Assembly (NCBI GenBank): GCA_934486915.1
Contig: CAKSRC010000003.1
Location: forward strand, 1-64,000
Length of the DNA: 64,000 nucleotides
Reading direction: 5' to 3'
DNA from: an uncultured Eubacteriales bacterium
Lineage (GTDB): Bacteria; Bacillota; Clostridia; Oscillospirales; Acutalibacteraceae
Shown: positions 6,742 through 17,408 of the stretch, in pieces
How the letters are laid out: each line of letters starts with the position of its first letter
How positions within the stretch are numbered: position 1 is the stretch's first letter
Notes under the pieces: model-generated
The model's input: only the letters and a program-made list of their open reading frames with translations
Database searches by the model: none
Told to the model about the DNA's origin: nothing
Position numbers and translations under genes: made by a program

Positions 6742-8973
6742 TTGATAAAATTAGCTAAATATCTAAAGCCTTATGTAATGTCGTTAATTTTTTGCGTACT
6801 GCTTTTATTTGGTCAAGCGATGTGTGACTTAAGTCTCCCAAACTTGATGTCTGACATAGTAAATGTAGGTATCCAAGAAAGAGGCATAGAAAACCCTACA
6901 CCCGAGATAATGAGTGAAAAGGCCTATAATCTTATAACAATATTCATGTCAGAGGCGGATAAACAAATCTTTAGTAAAAATTATAGCTATATACAAACAG
7001 GGAAAGTAACCAACAATTATAATGAATATATTAAAAAGTACCCACTCTTGGAAGATGAGAGCATTTATATACTTAAGAAAGATAATAAAACTGATTTAGA
7101 TGCGTTAAGCAAGCTTTATTCTAAAAGTACTATGGCTATGATTATCTCACTTAAATCTCTTGCATCAAATTTGGAAAATGGATCCCAGTTTAATACTGAT
7201 GATGTAACAAGCCTAAAGTTTACTGACATTTATTATCTAACTCCTATCTTCCAAAGCTTGCCTGCAGAAGCTATAGACAAATCTATAGAAGATGCTTCCA
7301 AGGTCGATAGTGCATTAAGTAGACAAATTGCAACAGCCATTACCCAAAAATTCTACACTGAGGCCGGCGTTGATCTAGGCGCTCTTCAAAATAGGTATAC
7401 CACTAAAATAGGTATATATATGATTGTTTTAACATTATTGGGTGCTGCCGCCACAATGTCCGTAAGCTTCCTTTCCTCAAGAATATCAGCCGGAGTTTCA
7501 AAGGTATTAAGGCGTGATATTTTTAGAAAAGTCGAAAGTTTCTCTAATAATGAATTTGATAAATTTTCCACTGCATCACTAATCACAAGAACCACCAATG
7601 ACGTAACCCAAGTACAAACTATTATAATGATGGGTATAAGGATGATAGTCTACGCTCCTATCATGGGTATAGGAGGAACAATACTTGCATTAGAAAAGTG
7701 TGCTTCTATGGGTTGGATAATTGCACTTAACGTATTAGTAATATTGGGGATTATATCTATAGTCTTTTCTATTACAATGCCAAAGTTTAAATCCATCCAA
7801 AAACTAATCGACAAATTAAACCTTGTCACAAGAGAACACTTAAGCGGAATGATGGTCATAAGGGCATTTGGAACTCAAAAATTTGAGGAAAATCGTTTTG
7901 ATAATGCTAATAAAAACCTCACTGACGTCAATAAATTTGTTAATCGTATGATATGCTTATTAATGCCTGCTATGATGTTTCTCATGAATGCTATCAGCCT
8001 TTTGATTGTATGGGTAGGTTCTAACGAAATCTCAAAAGCCAATATGCAAGTCGGAGACATGATGGCATTTATGCAATACGCTATGCAGATTATAATATCC
8101 TTCTTAGTTATTTCGATGATATTTATTTTAGTTCCAAGAGCTGCCGTTTCAGCGGACAGAATTGCAGAGGTTTTATATACTGATATCGCTATAAAAGATG
8201 AAAAAAAACCTATTAAATTGCCCGAAAACCATAGTGGCAAAATTGAGTTTAAAAATGTTTCCTTCAAATATGAAGGTGCGGATGAATATGTACTTGAAAA
8301 TATCAGCTTTACGGCTTTACCCGGAAAGACAACAGCATTTATTGGGGCCACAGGTTCGGGAAAATCCACTCTTGTAAACCTTATCCCAAGATTTTACGAT
8401 GTAACTGAAGGCGAAATTTTAATCGACAACATAAACATAAAATCTATCTCACAGCAAGAATTACACGATAATATAGGATATGTACCGCAAAAAGGCATAC
8501 TATTCTCAGGAACAATTGCATCAAACATAGCTTATGGTAAAAAAGATGCAAATGAAATCGACATAACCGAAGCGGCAGAAGTCGCTCAAGCCTCTGAATT
8601 TATAGAAGGTTTTAAAGGAAAATATTATAGCGAAATATCGCAGGGCGGCTCTAATGTATCGGGCGGTCAAAAACAAAGGCTTTCTATTGCAAGAGCATTA
8701 ATAAAAAAAGCTAAAGTCTATATATTTGACGATAGTTTTTCAGCTCTTGATTTCAAAACAGATGCTATGCTTAGAAAGGCACTTACAAAATACACTAAAC
8801 ATTCAACAGTCTTTATAGTAGCTCAAAGAATAAGCACAATAATGAATGCAGAACAAATAATAGTCCTTGATGAAGGGAAAATAGTTGGTAAAGGAACTCA
8901 TGAAGAGCTTCTTGAAACTTGTGATACTTATAAAGAAATTGCCTTATCTCAGCTTTCAAAGGAGGAATTGTAA
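6742..8973 (+). CDS. ABC exporter half-transporter with degenerate Walker B (heterodimer subunit 1)
   Basis: A 743-aa fused membrane/ATPase half-transporter. It starts at TTG with GGGGGA upstream. The nucleotide-binding domain has Walker A GATGSGKST, a canonical signature VSGGQKQR and Walker B YIFDDS, in which the catalytic Glu is Asp. This is the non-catalytic-site pattern of heterodimeric type IV exporters (TM287/288, BmrCD). About 185 residues separate membrane helix 1 from helix 2 (roughly 35-225), forming a large extracellular insert. Its stop codon overlaps the start of its partner by one base (TAATG), so they are co-translated. Substrate unknown; a drug, peptide or lipid exporter is likely. 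Confidence 0.88.
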   Translation: MIKLAKYLKPYVMSLIFCVLLLFGQAMCDLSLPNLMSDIVNVGIQERGIENPTPEIMSEKAYNLITIFMSEADKQIFSKNYSYIQTGKVTNNYNEYIKKYPLLEDESIYILKKDNKTDLDALSKLYSKSTMAMIISLKSLASNLENGSQFNTDDVTSLKFTDIYYLTPIFQSLPAEAIDKSIEDASKVDSALSRQIATAITQKFYTEAGVDLGALQNRYTTKIGIYMIVLTLLGAAATMSVSFLSSRISAGVSKVLRRDIFRKVESFSNNEFDKFSTASLITRTTNDVTQVQTIIMMGIRMIVYAPIMGIGGTILALEKCASMGWIIALNVLVILGIISIVFSITMPKFKSIQKLIDKLNLVTREHLSGMMVIRAFGTQKFEENRFDNANKNLTDVNKFVNRMICLLMPAMMFLMNAISLLIVWVGSNEISKANMQVGDMMAFMQYAMQIIISFLVISMIFILVPRAAVSADRIAEVLYTDIAIKDEKKPIKLPENHSGKIEFKNVSFKYEGADEYVLENISFTALPGKTTAFIGATGSGKSTLVNLIPRFYDVTEGEILIDNINIKSISQQELHDNIGYVPQKGILFSGTIASNIAYGKKDANEIDITEAAEVAQASEFIEGFKGKYYSEISQGGSNVSGGQKQRLSIARALIKKAKVYIFDDSFSALDFKTDAMLRKALTKYTKHSTVFIVAQRISTIMNAEQIIVLDEGKIVGKGTHEELLETCDTYKEIALSQLSKEEL

Positions 8974-10838
8974 TGCCAAACATATCTAAACCCTCCGGCG
9001 GACATATGAGTCATGGTAATAATCCGGTTGGAGAAAAAGCTAAAGACTTCAAGGGTACTCTAAAGAAACTTTTATCCTACTTTGGAAAATATAAAATAGC
9101 GTTGATTATCGTCATTATTTTTGCTATTGCATCCACTATATTTTCAATCATCGGCCCTAAGCTTTTAGGAACAGCCACAACTGAAATATATCAAGGTATA
9201 GTTGGTCAAATTTCGGGTACCAGCACCGGAATTAATTTTGATAAAATCTCAGAAATACTATTATTCTTATTAGCACTTTACCTTGTAAGCTTTGCATTTT
9301 CCTATATTCAAGGCTTCATAATGACGGGTATATCCATGAAGATATCCTATAGGTTAAGAAATGACATTGAGCATAAAATTAACAAAATGCCACTTTCTTA
9401 TTTCGACACTGTAAATCACGGCGAAGTCCTTTCGAGAGTAACCAATGATGTCGATACACTAAGCCAAACATTAAATCAAAGTGTAACCCAAATAATAACC
9501 TCAATCGTAACCGTAATAGGAATTATAATTATGATGTTTACGATTAGCTGGCAATTGACGCTAATTGCTATGTGTATAGTCCCAATTTCACTATTTTTTA
9601 TATCTTTCGTAGTTAAAAAATCACAAATCTACTTTGTTCATCAACAAGACTTTCTAGGCCATATTAACGGCCATATTGAAGAAATGTACGCAGGTCACAA
9701 TGTTGTTAAGGCCTTCAACGGCGAACAAGATTCTATTGCTAAATTTGATAGATTCAACGAGATTTTATATATCTCTTCTTGGAAATCACAGTTCTTATCT
9801 GGCCTTATGATGCCTATAATGAACTTTGTATCCAATCTAGGCTATGTTGCTATATGTATACTTGGTGGTTACCTAGCTATCAATAACGGCTTACCCGTTG
9901 GTGATATTCAGGCCTTTATTCAATATGTACGCCAGTTTACCCAACCTCTTACTCAAATTTCCAACATTTCAAACGTGCTCCAGCAAACAATGGCTGCAGC
10001 CGAACGAGTATTTGAATTCTTAGCTGAAACTGAGGAAGTCCCTGAAGCCTTGAATCCTCTAGTACCCAAGCGACCCGGCGAGGATAATCCTAATGCAGTT
10101 GAAATTAACGGAAGTGTCCAATTCGATCACGTAAAATTCGGTTATAACCCGGATAAGATAATAATAAATGACTTCTCAGCCGATGTTAAGCCCGGCCAAA
10201 AGATTGCAATAGTTGGTCCAACGGGTGCAGGAAAAACCACAATGGTTAAGCTTCTAATGCGTTTTTATGACGTAAATGGCGGCGCAATAAAGGTTGACGG
10301 CCACAACATTAAAGACTTCACAAGAAACGGTTTAAGGTCCATATTTGGCATGGTTTTGCAGGAAACTTGGCTTTATAACGCTTCTATCAAAGACAATATA
10401 CGTTATGGCAAATTAGATGCCACAGATGAGGAGATAATATCCGCTGCAAAAGCTGCACAAGTTCACCACTTTGTAAAGACATTGCCCCAAGGATATGACA
10501 TGGAGTTAAATGAAGAATCAAGCAACGTATCTCTAGGTCAAAAACAACTTCTTACCATAGCAAGAGCTATCTTGGCTGACCCCAAAATATTGATTTTGGA
10601 TGAGGCTACAAGTTCAGTAGATACAAGAACTGAAGTCCTAATCCAAAGAGCCATGGATAACTTGATGAAAGATCGAACCAGCTTTATCATTGCCCATAGA
10701 TTAAGCACCATAAAAGATGCAGATTTAATTTTGGTAATGAAGGACGGGGATATAATAGAGCAAGGAAAACACGATGAATTACTTGCTAAAAAAGGTTTTT
10801 ACGCCAATTTATACGAAAGCCAATTCAAAGTAAGTTAA
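8973..10838 (+). CDS. ABC exporter half-transporter (heterodimer subunit 2, canonical Walker B)
   Basis: A 621-aa half-transporter with six predicted membrane helices after a short Gly/His/Asn-containing cytoplasmic N terminus. The ATPase domain has Walker A GPTGAGKTT, Walker B ILILDEATS with the catalytic Glu, and H-loop IIAHRLS. Its signature is changed to VSLGQKQ, the complement of the defect in its partner, so one composite ATP site is active and the other degenerate. It is read with the preceding gene through a TAATG overlap and ends at a strong terminator. Confidence 0.9.
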   Translation: MPNISKPSGGHMSHGNNPVGEKAKDFKGTLKKLLSYFGKYKIALIIVIIFAIASTIFSIIGPKLLGTATTEIYQGIVGQISGTSTGINFDKISEILLFLLALYLVSFAFSYIQGFIMTGISMKISYRLRNDIEHKINKMPLSYFDTVNHGEVLSRVTNDVDTLSQTLNQSVTQIITSIVTVIGIIIMMFTISWQLTLIAMCIVPISLFFISFVVKKSQIYFVHQQDFLGHINGHIEEMYAGHNVVKAFNGEQDSIAKFDRFNEILYISSWKSQFLSGLMMPIMNFVSNLGYVAICILGGYLAINNGLPVGDIQAFIQYVRQFTQPLTQISNISNVLQQTMAAAERVFEFLAETEEVPEALNPLVPKRPGEDNPNAVEINGSVQFDHVKFGYNPDKIIINDFSADVKPGQKIAIVGPTGAGKTTMVKLLMRFYDVNGGAIKVDGHNIKDFTRNGLRSIFGMVLQETWLYNASIKDNIRYGKLDATDEEIISAAKAAQVHHFVKTLPQGYDMELNEESSNVSLGQKQLLTIARAILADPKILILDEATSSVDTRTEVLIQRAMDNLMKDRTSFIIAHRLSTIKDADLILVMKDGDIIEQGKHDELLAKKGFYANLYESQFKVS

Positions 10839-10854
10839 ACTCAATAAAATAATA

Positions 10855-10893
10855 AATATGCCAAGTGAACCTTAAAACTCACTTGGCATATTT
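10855..10893 (+). terminator. Terminator after the ABC exporter
   Basis: ATATGCCAAGTGA pairs with TCACTTGGCATAT, followed by TTTTATTTCTTT on the plus strand, 16 bases past the stop codon of the second half-transporter. Confidence 0.85.
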
Positions 10894-10964
10894 TATTTCT
10901 TTATAACAATCTAAACATTTGATTATTACAGCCATAATCATCTTATATACTATGAACACACAAA

Positions 10965-11006
10965 AAGTCCCTTTTATTAGATTCTTATATCTAACACAAG
11001 GGACTT
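10965..11006 (-). terminator. Terminator after rpmF
   Basis: AAGTCCCTT and AAGGGACTT form the base of a stem with inner TTAGA/TCTAA pairing. On the minus strand it ends in a T-run (TTTTTG), just past the rpmF stop codon. Confidence 0.8.
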
Positions 11007-11028
11007 AACTTAATTCTTTATAATGCTA

Positions 11029-11211
11029 TTAAGCTTCTTTTTTTACAACTTCTCTTCCGTTGTAATAACCGCATGTTCCACAAACTCTATGAGGAGTTTT
11101 AAAAGAACCACATTGCGGGCATTTCATAAGTGCAGGGGCACTTAATTTCCAAACGTTAGAACGTCTTTTATCTCTTCTTGCTTTAGAATGTTTTCTCTTA
11201 GGTACAGCCAT
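11029..11211 (-). CDS. rpmF: 50S ribosomal protein L32
   Basis: A 60-aa basic protein beginning MAVPKRKHSKARRDKRRS, the L32 hallmark, with a zinc ribbon CPQCG (residues 32-36) and CGTCGYYNGREV (45-56). It is the normal length. It follows the yceD gene by 46 bases; yceD-rpmF is a widely conserved pair. A strong terminator follows. Confidence 0.97.
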   Translation of the reverse strand: MAVPKRKHSKARRDKRRSNVWKLSAPALMKCPQCGSFKTPHRVCGTCGYYNGREVVKKEA

Positions 11212-11257
11212 TATAGAAACCTCCTTACTTATATAAAGCTATAATCTTTATAGCTGA

Positions 11258-11752
11258 TTAGTTTAATAAATCCCTAAGCGCCTCTAAACGAGGATCTATA
11301 TTATCATTGGGACAATCACAAGGACCTTCATTGAGGTCTTTTCCGCACTTTGGACATAAGCCCTTGCAGTCTTCACTGCATAAAATTTTCGCGGGAATTT
11401 TAAGTAAAATATCTTCTTTTATAAGGTTGTCTAAATCAAGTTTAAAGTCGTTTAAGCTAATATACTCGTCGTCTTCATCACATTCATTGTTATTTACAAG
11501 AATATGATCAAATTCATAGTTCTCTTTTACCTCGACCGTCTTAGTGCAGCGGTCACATGAATGAGTAAAACTAAAGCATACCAAAGCTTTAAGGGTTACA
11601 ACATCCGCTTGATTTTTAATATTATAACTAATAGTAATAGGGGAAATCGATAAAAAGCTTTTTTCAAATTCATTAATACTCATTTCGAGCTGATAATTAT
11701 CAAAAATATTTTTTACCTTCCCGGCAAATAAATCCTTTAGATCAAGAACCAT
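11258..11752 (-). CDS. YceD/DUF177 family protein
   Basis: A 164-aa DUF177 (YceD) protein, the usual partner upstream of rpmF and in other bacteria implicated in 23S rRNA accumulation. It has an N-terminal beta-rich half with CDRCTK at about residues 71-76, and a C-terminal cluster of cysteines (LCSEDCKGLCPKCGKDLNEG, then CDC). The DLDNLIKEDILLKIP segment is typical of the family. The start ATG at 11752 is preceded by a weak AGGTGTAAAG site. Confidence 0.9.
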   Translation of the reverse strand: MVLDLKDLFAGKVKNIFDNYQLEMSINEFEKSFLSISPITISYNIKNQADVVTLKALVCFSFTHSCDRCTKTVEVKENYEFDHILVNNNECDEDDEYISLNDFKLDLDNLIKEDILLKIPAKILCSEDCKGLCPKCGKDLNEGPCDCPNDNIDPRLEALRDLLN

Positions 11753-11839
11753 ACTTTACACCTCAATGTCACACTTTATTATTATAACTTTTTTAAAAAA
11801 TAATGTCAATAATTTTTTTAAAGTACTCAAAATCAAACC

Positions 11840-11880
11840 AATAGCCTAAAGTCCTGCCAAACGCAAAACTTTAGGCTATT
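11840..11880 (-). terminator. Terminator-like hairpin after gap
   Basis: AATAGCCTAAAGT and ACTTTAGGCTATT pair across a 15-base loop in the spacer after the gap stop codon. The T-rich tract after it on the minus strand is imperfect (GGTTTGATTTT). Confidence 0.7.
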
Positions 11881-11907
11881 TAAGGTTTATCTTTTCGTCT
11901 TTAACAA

Positions 11908-12963
<1,056 letters not shown>

Positions 12964-13059
12964 TTATATTATCTTAGAGATTATTACAATAGCTCAAGTA
13001 CGAATTTTTAAAAATTCAAAATATAATAATAACCTATAAGTAATAATCCTTATTTAAAA

Positions 13060-13953
13060 CTACTTTTTCCTAATCATACTTTCTTCTGCCCTTGGGCTTC
13101 CATAAGCTTGATAGGTTTCCTGTTCATAATCATCGCTTACTTCACTTGCACTAGACAAACCAATCATCCTATATATAAGCATTAATATTATATATAGAGA
13201 TATTAAAATCATTGTAATAGATGATACTTGCAATGTCTTAGTATAGTACTGATAATTAAAAATAAACTGATATATATTTGGTAAAGCATAAACTATAGAA
13301 AAAATAACTGCTGGTAAACCAAAAGCATATAACTTCTTGACTACATTATTATTTTCATCTAATACATATATCCTTGCATTGTATAAGAAAAATAAAGTTA
13401 AAAATGCATTAGCAAGTATTGCTATCATTTCAGGGCTGCGATTTGACATAGCTCTATTATTCATAAATGAAATGCCAAGCTTGCAAGTTAACCAAATAGT
13501 AGGGAACATCATTAAAAACGGTATTTTCTCAAACAAGTTTTTGCCCTGCATATAACACATACCCATAATAAGAAATGCCGCACTCGCAGCAAAAGCTGTC
13601 ATTAAAAGAACAACTGCCTGCATGGCAGAACCGCCTATATCAGCACTACCACTATATATTATATCCCTTATTGCTTCAAAAATAGTCGAAAGGGAAATTA
13701 AAAATAAGCTTGAACCTATCAAGTTATTTTTATGTATATTTATAGTTTCGTGTGATTTTTTCGAAAAAAGGGACATACATATTATTAACAAAGAAAAGAA
13801 CATCATTATATAAATAAATACACCCGTAATGAAGTTATCATTTGAATCAATCCCAAATAATTGGCCGCCCGTATTTATAACTTGATAAAACCTCATAGGT
13901 AAAGCAATTATAAGAGACAATAAAAATGGTATCCATGTATATTTTAATTTCAT
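13060..13953 (-). CDS. Unknown polytopic membrane protein
   Basis: A 297-aa protein with about eight hydrophobic segments, starting MKLKYTWIPFLLSLIIALP. The ATG at 13953 has AGGGGGAG upstream; the frame extends further but without support. The loop after helix 1 is YQVINTGGQLFGIDSND, and the C-terminal tail (about 35 residues, SSASEVSDDYEQETYQAYG) is cytoplasmic and acidic. I do not recognise a family. It is divergent from, and 90 bases away from, the SpoIID-like gene, which could mean a shared regulatory region, but no link is proved. Confidence 0.8.
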   Translation of the reverse strand: MKLKYTWIPFLLSLIIALPMRFYQVINTGGQLFGIDSNDNFITGVFIYIMMFFSLLIICMSLFSKKSHETINIHKNNLIGSSLFLISLSTIFEAIRDIIYSGSADIGGSAMQAVVLLMTAFAASAAFLIMGMCYMQGKNLFEKIPFLMMFPTIWLTCKLGISFMNNRAMSNRSPEMIAILANAFLTLFFLYNARIYVLDENNNVVKKLYAFGLPAVIFSIVYALPNIYQFIFNYQYYTKTLQVSSITMILISLYIILMLIYRMIGLSSASEVSDDYEQETYQAYGSPRAEESMIRKK

Positions 13954-14043
13954 AAAACTCCCCCTAAAAATTCGATTACAATTAATAAGTTTAAAGCAGA
14001 ATAAGTTTAAAGTCAACAAATAAAACAAAAAGAGGTCTACTAA

Positions 14044-15057
14044 ATGAAAAATTCAATTTTACTTATTACTATGATATTTCTATCAATGATATTTATCCCT
14101 ATTATTGCAGTAGCATCATCCCCATTTTTAAGTTCAAGGGAGCCTAATACTGAAATCCCTTCACCTTCCAAAGTTGAATGCTGCTTTAACAACAACCAAA
14201 AAGCCACTACACATAAACAGCATGACCAAAATGGAGTATTTAAAGTTTTAGATAATGCAACTAACCAAGTAACATCCATTGATGAAGAGGATTTTATAAT
14301 TCTTAGTGTTGCTACTGAAATGCCCCCTTCATTTGAAGACGAGGCCATAAAAGCTCAAGCAATTGCCGCTTATACATATTTTTGCCATTTGCGAGAAGAA
14401 AGTTCCAATGACTATGATTTTTCAGTGGACAGTTCGACGTCAAATCTATACACCACTAAAGAAGCTCTAAAAGAAAAATGGAAGGATAACTTCGACACAT
14501 ACTATAACAAATTTCAGTCTAATGTAGCAGATGTATTCGGTCTTAAAATAAAATATAACAACGAAACAATCGTAGCTACATACCACGCCATTTCCGGCGG
14601 AAATACTGAGGCTTCCCAAGATGTATTCGGCGGTCAAAGAAGCTACTTGGTTGCTGTCCCAAGCCCAGGCGATCTATTTGCGCCCAATTATCAAACTGCT
14701 TGCGAGTTTGCTCTTGAAGAATTTAAATCCCGACTAACTCAAAAATGGCCGGAAATCAGTCTAAACGATGACCCCTCAAGCTGGGTCACAGATATTCAAA
14801 GGACAGAATCAGGAATGGTAAAAAATATAAAGATAGGTTCTATTGACACAAATGGAAGCGAAATTAGGAACCTTTTTTCTCTTAGATCCCCTAACTTCGA
14901 TCTAAAATATGAAGATAATAAATTCAAGTTTACCGTACGAGGCTACGGCCACGGCGTTGGCATGAGTCAATATGGGGCGGAATACATGGCAAAGCAAGGA
15001 GCTTCATATAAAGAGATTCTACTTTGGTATTATCCCGGTACGACCATAGAAAATTAA
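14044..15057 (+). CDS. spoIID: SpoIID/LytB-domain protein (stage II sporulation protein D)
   Basis: A 337-aa protein with an N-terminal membrane anchor (about residues 5-25) and a SpoIID domain. SpoIID is a lytic transglycosylase that, with SpoIIP, removes peptidoglycan during forespore engulfment. Visible signatures: TEMPPSFEDEAIKAQAIAAYTY, with the Glu that is catalytic in the family, YHAISGGNTE, and the C-terminal GYGHGVGMSQYGA. The SD is AGAGG, 8 bases before the ATG. LytB-like homologues also exist, so the exact role in engulfment is inferred from the sporulation genes in the window. Confidence 0.88.
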   Translation: MKNSILLITMIFLSMIFIPIIAVASSPFLSSREPNTEIPSPSKVECCFNNNQKATTHKQHDQNGVFKVLDNATNQVTSIDEEDFIILSVATEMPPSFEDEAIKAQAIAAYTYFCHLREESSNDYDFSVDSSTSNLYTTKEALKEKWKDNFDTYYNKFQSNVADVFGLKIKYNNETIVATYHAISGGNTEASQDVFGGQRSYLVAVPSPGDLFAPNYQTACEFALEEFKSRLTQKWPEISLNDDPSSWVTDIQRTESGMVKNIKIGSIDTNGSEIRNLFSLRSPNFDLKYEDNKFKFTVRGYGHGVGMSQYGAEYMAKQGASYKEILLWYYPGTTIEN

Positions 15058-15067
15058 TTCCTGTACC

Positions 15068-15451
15068 CTAAACCGTAATTTCAATCCGGTTACCTTCTTC
15101 GTCTTGGATGCAACTTTCGTAATACCCATCTCCGGTAGTTCTTGATGGACTTATCAGCTTATAACCGTCCTTAATTAATTTATCAGTAATCTCATCTACC
15201 TTTTCCTTACTTCCAACGCTAAATGCTATGTGAGAAAAGCCTACGGTTAATTGGACTTGAGCTGCATCCTTAATCTCTGGTCTCGTCATAATTTCAAGCC
15301 TTGCACCACCCTCAAAATTTAAAAAATAAGACTTAAACCCCGTATTATAATTGCAATAAAGATTGCTTGATGTACACATAAAGTATTTTTCAAAAAATAG
15401 TCTTTGTTTCTCTAGGTCTCTTACATACATTGCTACATGCTCTATTCTCAT
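15068..15451 (-). CDS. VOC (glyoxalase/bleomycin-resistance) family metalloprotein
   Basis: A 127-aa single-domain vicinal oxygen chelate protein with two beta-alpha-beta-beta-beta modules. Likely metal ligands: His in MRIEHVAMYV, Glu in GGARLEIMT, His in GFSHIAFSV and Glu in EEGNRIEITV. The family includes glyoxalase I, methylmalonyl-CoA epimerase and YaeR-type proteins of unknown substrate; the sequence alone does not choose. The ATG at 15451 is preferred. It lies just after the ABC-F gene and is probably co-transcribed with it. Confidence 0.8.
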   Translation of the reverse strand: MRIEHVAMYVRDLEKQRLFFEKYFMCTSSNLYCNYNTGFKSYFLNFEGGARLEIMTRPEIKDAAQVQLTVGFSHIAFSVGSKEKVDEITDKLIKDGYKLISPSRTTGDGYYESCIQDEEGNRIEITV

Positions 15452-15465
15452 ATTAATACCCAAAT

Positions 15466-17058
15466 TTACCTATCTTTCTTAAACTCTAGGTACTCGTCAT
15501 ATGAGCCCATACGATCAATGATCCCATCTTTTGTGATTTCAATAATACGATTAGCAACTGTTTGAATAAATTCATGGTCATGCGAGGAAAAGACAACATT
15601 TCCCTTGAAGTTCACAAGACTATTGTTGACAGCTGTTATAGACTCAAGATCAAGATGGTTAGTAGGTTGATCCAAAAGTAATACATTAGAGCCAAAAAGC
15701 ATCATCCTTGAGAACATACATCTAACCTTTTCTCCTCCTGAAAGGACATTTACAGGCTTAAATATGTCATCTCCCGAAAAAAGCATTCTTCCCAAAAATC
15801 CTCTTAGATAAGTTTCTGTCGTGTCCTTTGAATACTGCCTTATCCAATCAAGTATGGTTAAATCAGATCCTGAAAAGAATTTAGTATTATCTTTAGGGAA
15901 ATATGACCTGCTTGTACTTACTCCCCACTTAAATTCTCCACTGTCAGGCTCTAAGTTTTCAGACAAAATTTCAAACAATGCAGTTACTGCTATCTCATTT
16001 TCGCTTATAATGGCTACTTTATCACCCTTGTTTAAAGTAAAAGATACGTTGTTTAGTACCTTTTCCCCATCTATAGTCTTGGAAAGTGAATCTACCCTTA
16101 ATATATCTTTTCCCGCTTCCCTATCCATTTGAAAGCCTATGAATGGGTATCTCCTGCTAGAAGCCGGCATTTCCTCTATCGTTATTTTTTCCAAAAGTTT
16201 TTTTCTTGATGTAGCCTGCTTTGATTTTGATTTATTGGCTGAGAATCGTTCTATAAAACTTTGGAGTTCCTTAATTTTTTCCTCTTTTTTCTGATTTTGT
16301 TGTTTAATCATTCGCTGCATAAGTTGGCTTGATTCATACCAAAACTCATAGTTTCCCACATACATCTTTATCTTGGTATAATCTATATCAACTATGTGGG
16401 TACAAACATTATTTAAAAAGTGCCTGTCATGAGATACAACTATAACTGTACCCGGGTAATCCGCCAAAAAATCTTCAAGCCAATCTATTGCCGCAATGTC
16501 AAGATGGTTTGTAGGCTCATCCAAAAGAATAATATCAGGATTTCCAAAAAGAGCCTGAGCTAGAAGAACCTTAACCTTCTCCTTGCCTCCCAACGATGAC
16601 ATTTGACTATATAAAATATCCTCGCTAAGGCCTAAACCTTGTATTATTTTAGAAGCGTCGGATTCAGCCTCCCAACCGTTTAATTGAGCAAACTCTGCTT
16701 CAAGCTCTGAAGCTAATATTCCATCTTCATCACTAAAATCCGGTTTTTGATATATTTCATCCTTTTGTTTCATAATATCATAAAGACGTTTGTTGCCCAT
16801 TATAACAGTGTCTAATACACTAAACTCATCATAAGCATAATGATCCTGTTTTAATACGGACATCCTTACGTTTTCGGGGATAATTACCTCACCCGAAGAC
16901 GGCTCCAATTCGCCGCAAAGAATTTTCAAAAATGTAGATTTTCCCGCCCCGTTGGCTCCTATTATTCCATAACAATTTTCCGGTGTAAACTTTAAATTTA
17001 CATCAGAAAATAGATTTGCACCGCTAAAATTGAGACTTAAATTAGATACTGTAATCAT
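15466..17058 (-). CDS. ABC-F family ATPase (YkpA/YbiT-like)
   Basis: A 530-aa soluble protein with two ATPase domains and no membrane domain, which is the ABC-F pattern; members act on the ribosome in translation. Domain 1: Walker A GANGAGKST, signature LGGKEKVKV, Walker B IILLDEPTNHLD. A charged linker follows (residues about 240-300, rich in Lys and Glu). Domain 2 has a weak Walker A (ISENEIAVTA), signature LSGGEKVRC and LLLDQPTNHLD, with Gln in the place of the catalytic Glu. The DFSDEDGILASELEAEFAQLNGWEAE segment is typical of YkpA/YbiT. Confident for family, not for antibiotic resistance. Confidence 0.92.
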   Translation of the reverse strand: MITVSNLSLNFSGANLFSDVNLKFTPENCYGIIGANGAGKSTFLKILCGELEPSSGEVIIPENVRMSVLKQDHYAYDEFSVLDTVIMGNKRLYDIMKQKDEIYQKPDFSDEDGILASELEAEFAQLNGWEAESDASKIIQGLGLSEDILYSQMSSLGGKEKVKVLLAQALFGNPDIILLDEPTNHLDIAAIDWLEDFLADYPGTVIVVSHDRHFLNNVCTHIVDIDYTKIKMYVGNYEFWYESSQLMQRMIKQQNQKKEEKIKELQSFIERFSANKSKSKQATSRKKLLEKITIEEMPASSRRYPFIGFQMDREAGKDILRVDSLSKTIDGEKVLNNVSFTLNKGDKVAIISENEIAVTALFEILSENLEPDSGEFKWGVSTSRSYFPKDNTKFFSGSDLTILDWIRQYSKDTTETYLRGFLGRMLFSGDDIFKPVNVLSGGEKVRCMFSRMMLFGSNVLLLDQPTNHLDLESITAVNNSLVNFKGNVVFSSHDHEFIQTVANRIIEITKDGIIDRMGSYDEYLEFKKDR

Positions 17059-17202
17059 TTTTCCTCCATAAAATAAAAAAAGCCGGAAAATATCCTGCTC
17101 TTATAAAATTTAATACTAAAACATTATAACATACATACTACCCAAAGTATATAATTGCAAAATCAAAAGTTTATTATTCACCCTTGATTACTTGTAAATT
17201 TA

Positions 17203-17231
17203 TTGAAAAAATGTAATTTATATGATATTAT
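17203..17231 (+). promoter_or_regulatory. Promoter upstream of repeat copy 1 and nrdR
   Basis: TTGAAA (17203-17208), a 17-base spacer and TATTAT (17226-17231). Transcription would begin near 17238, which places the whole dispersed repeat inside a leader of about 170 bases ahead of nrdR. Confidence 0.7.
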
Positions 17232-17245
17232 TTAAATTGGTGTAA

Positions 17246-17379
17246 TGTTCTGCTTTGCTTGCAAGAGGTACAAAGGGAGCATTAGCTCCTTAGAGGTTCA
17301 GTTGGAAATCAGATCTCCCATTGAAACTATGTAACGGATCCCAACGTTTAAGAGGCGGGGCATCTGCGCTATGATTATA
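17246..17379 (+). repeat. Dispersed hairpin-rich element, copy 1 (nrdR leader)
   Basis: The most diverged of five related copies. It keeps GTTCTGCTTTGCTTGCAAG, the GGAGC/GCTCC hairpin, a GGTTCAGT...ATTGAAAC arm, TTTAAGAGGCGGGGCATCTGC and the ATGATTATA end. The first arm of the CCGCCT/AGGCGG stem has changed to ACGTTT, which can still pair through G-U. Relative to the other copies a block near TTGCAAGC..TGCAA is shortened. Confidence 0.8.
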
Positions 17380-17408
17380 TGAATACTATAGGTGGTGAAT
17401 AAAGTAAT

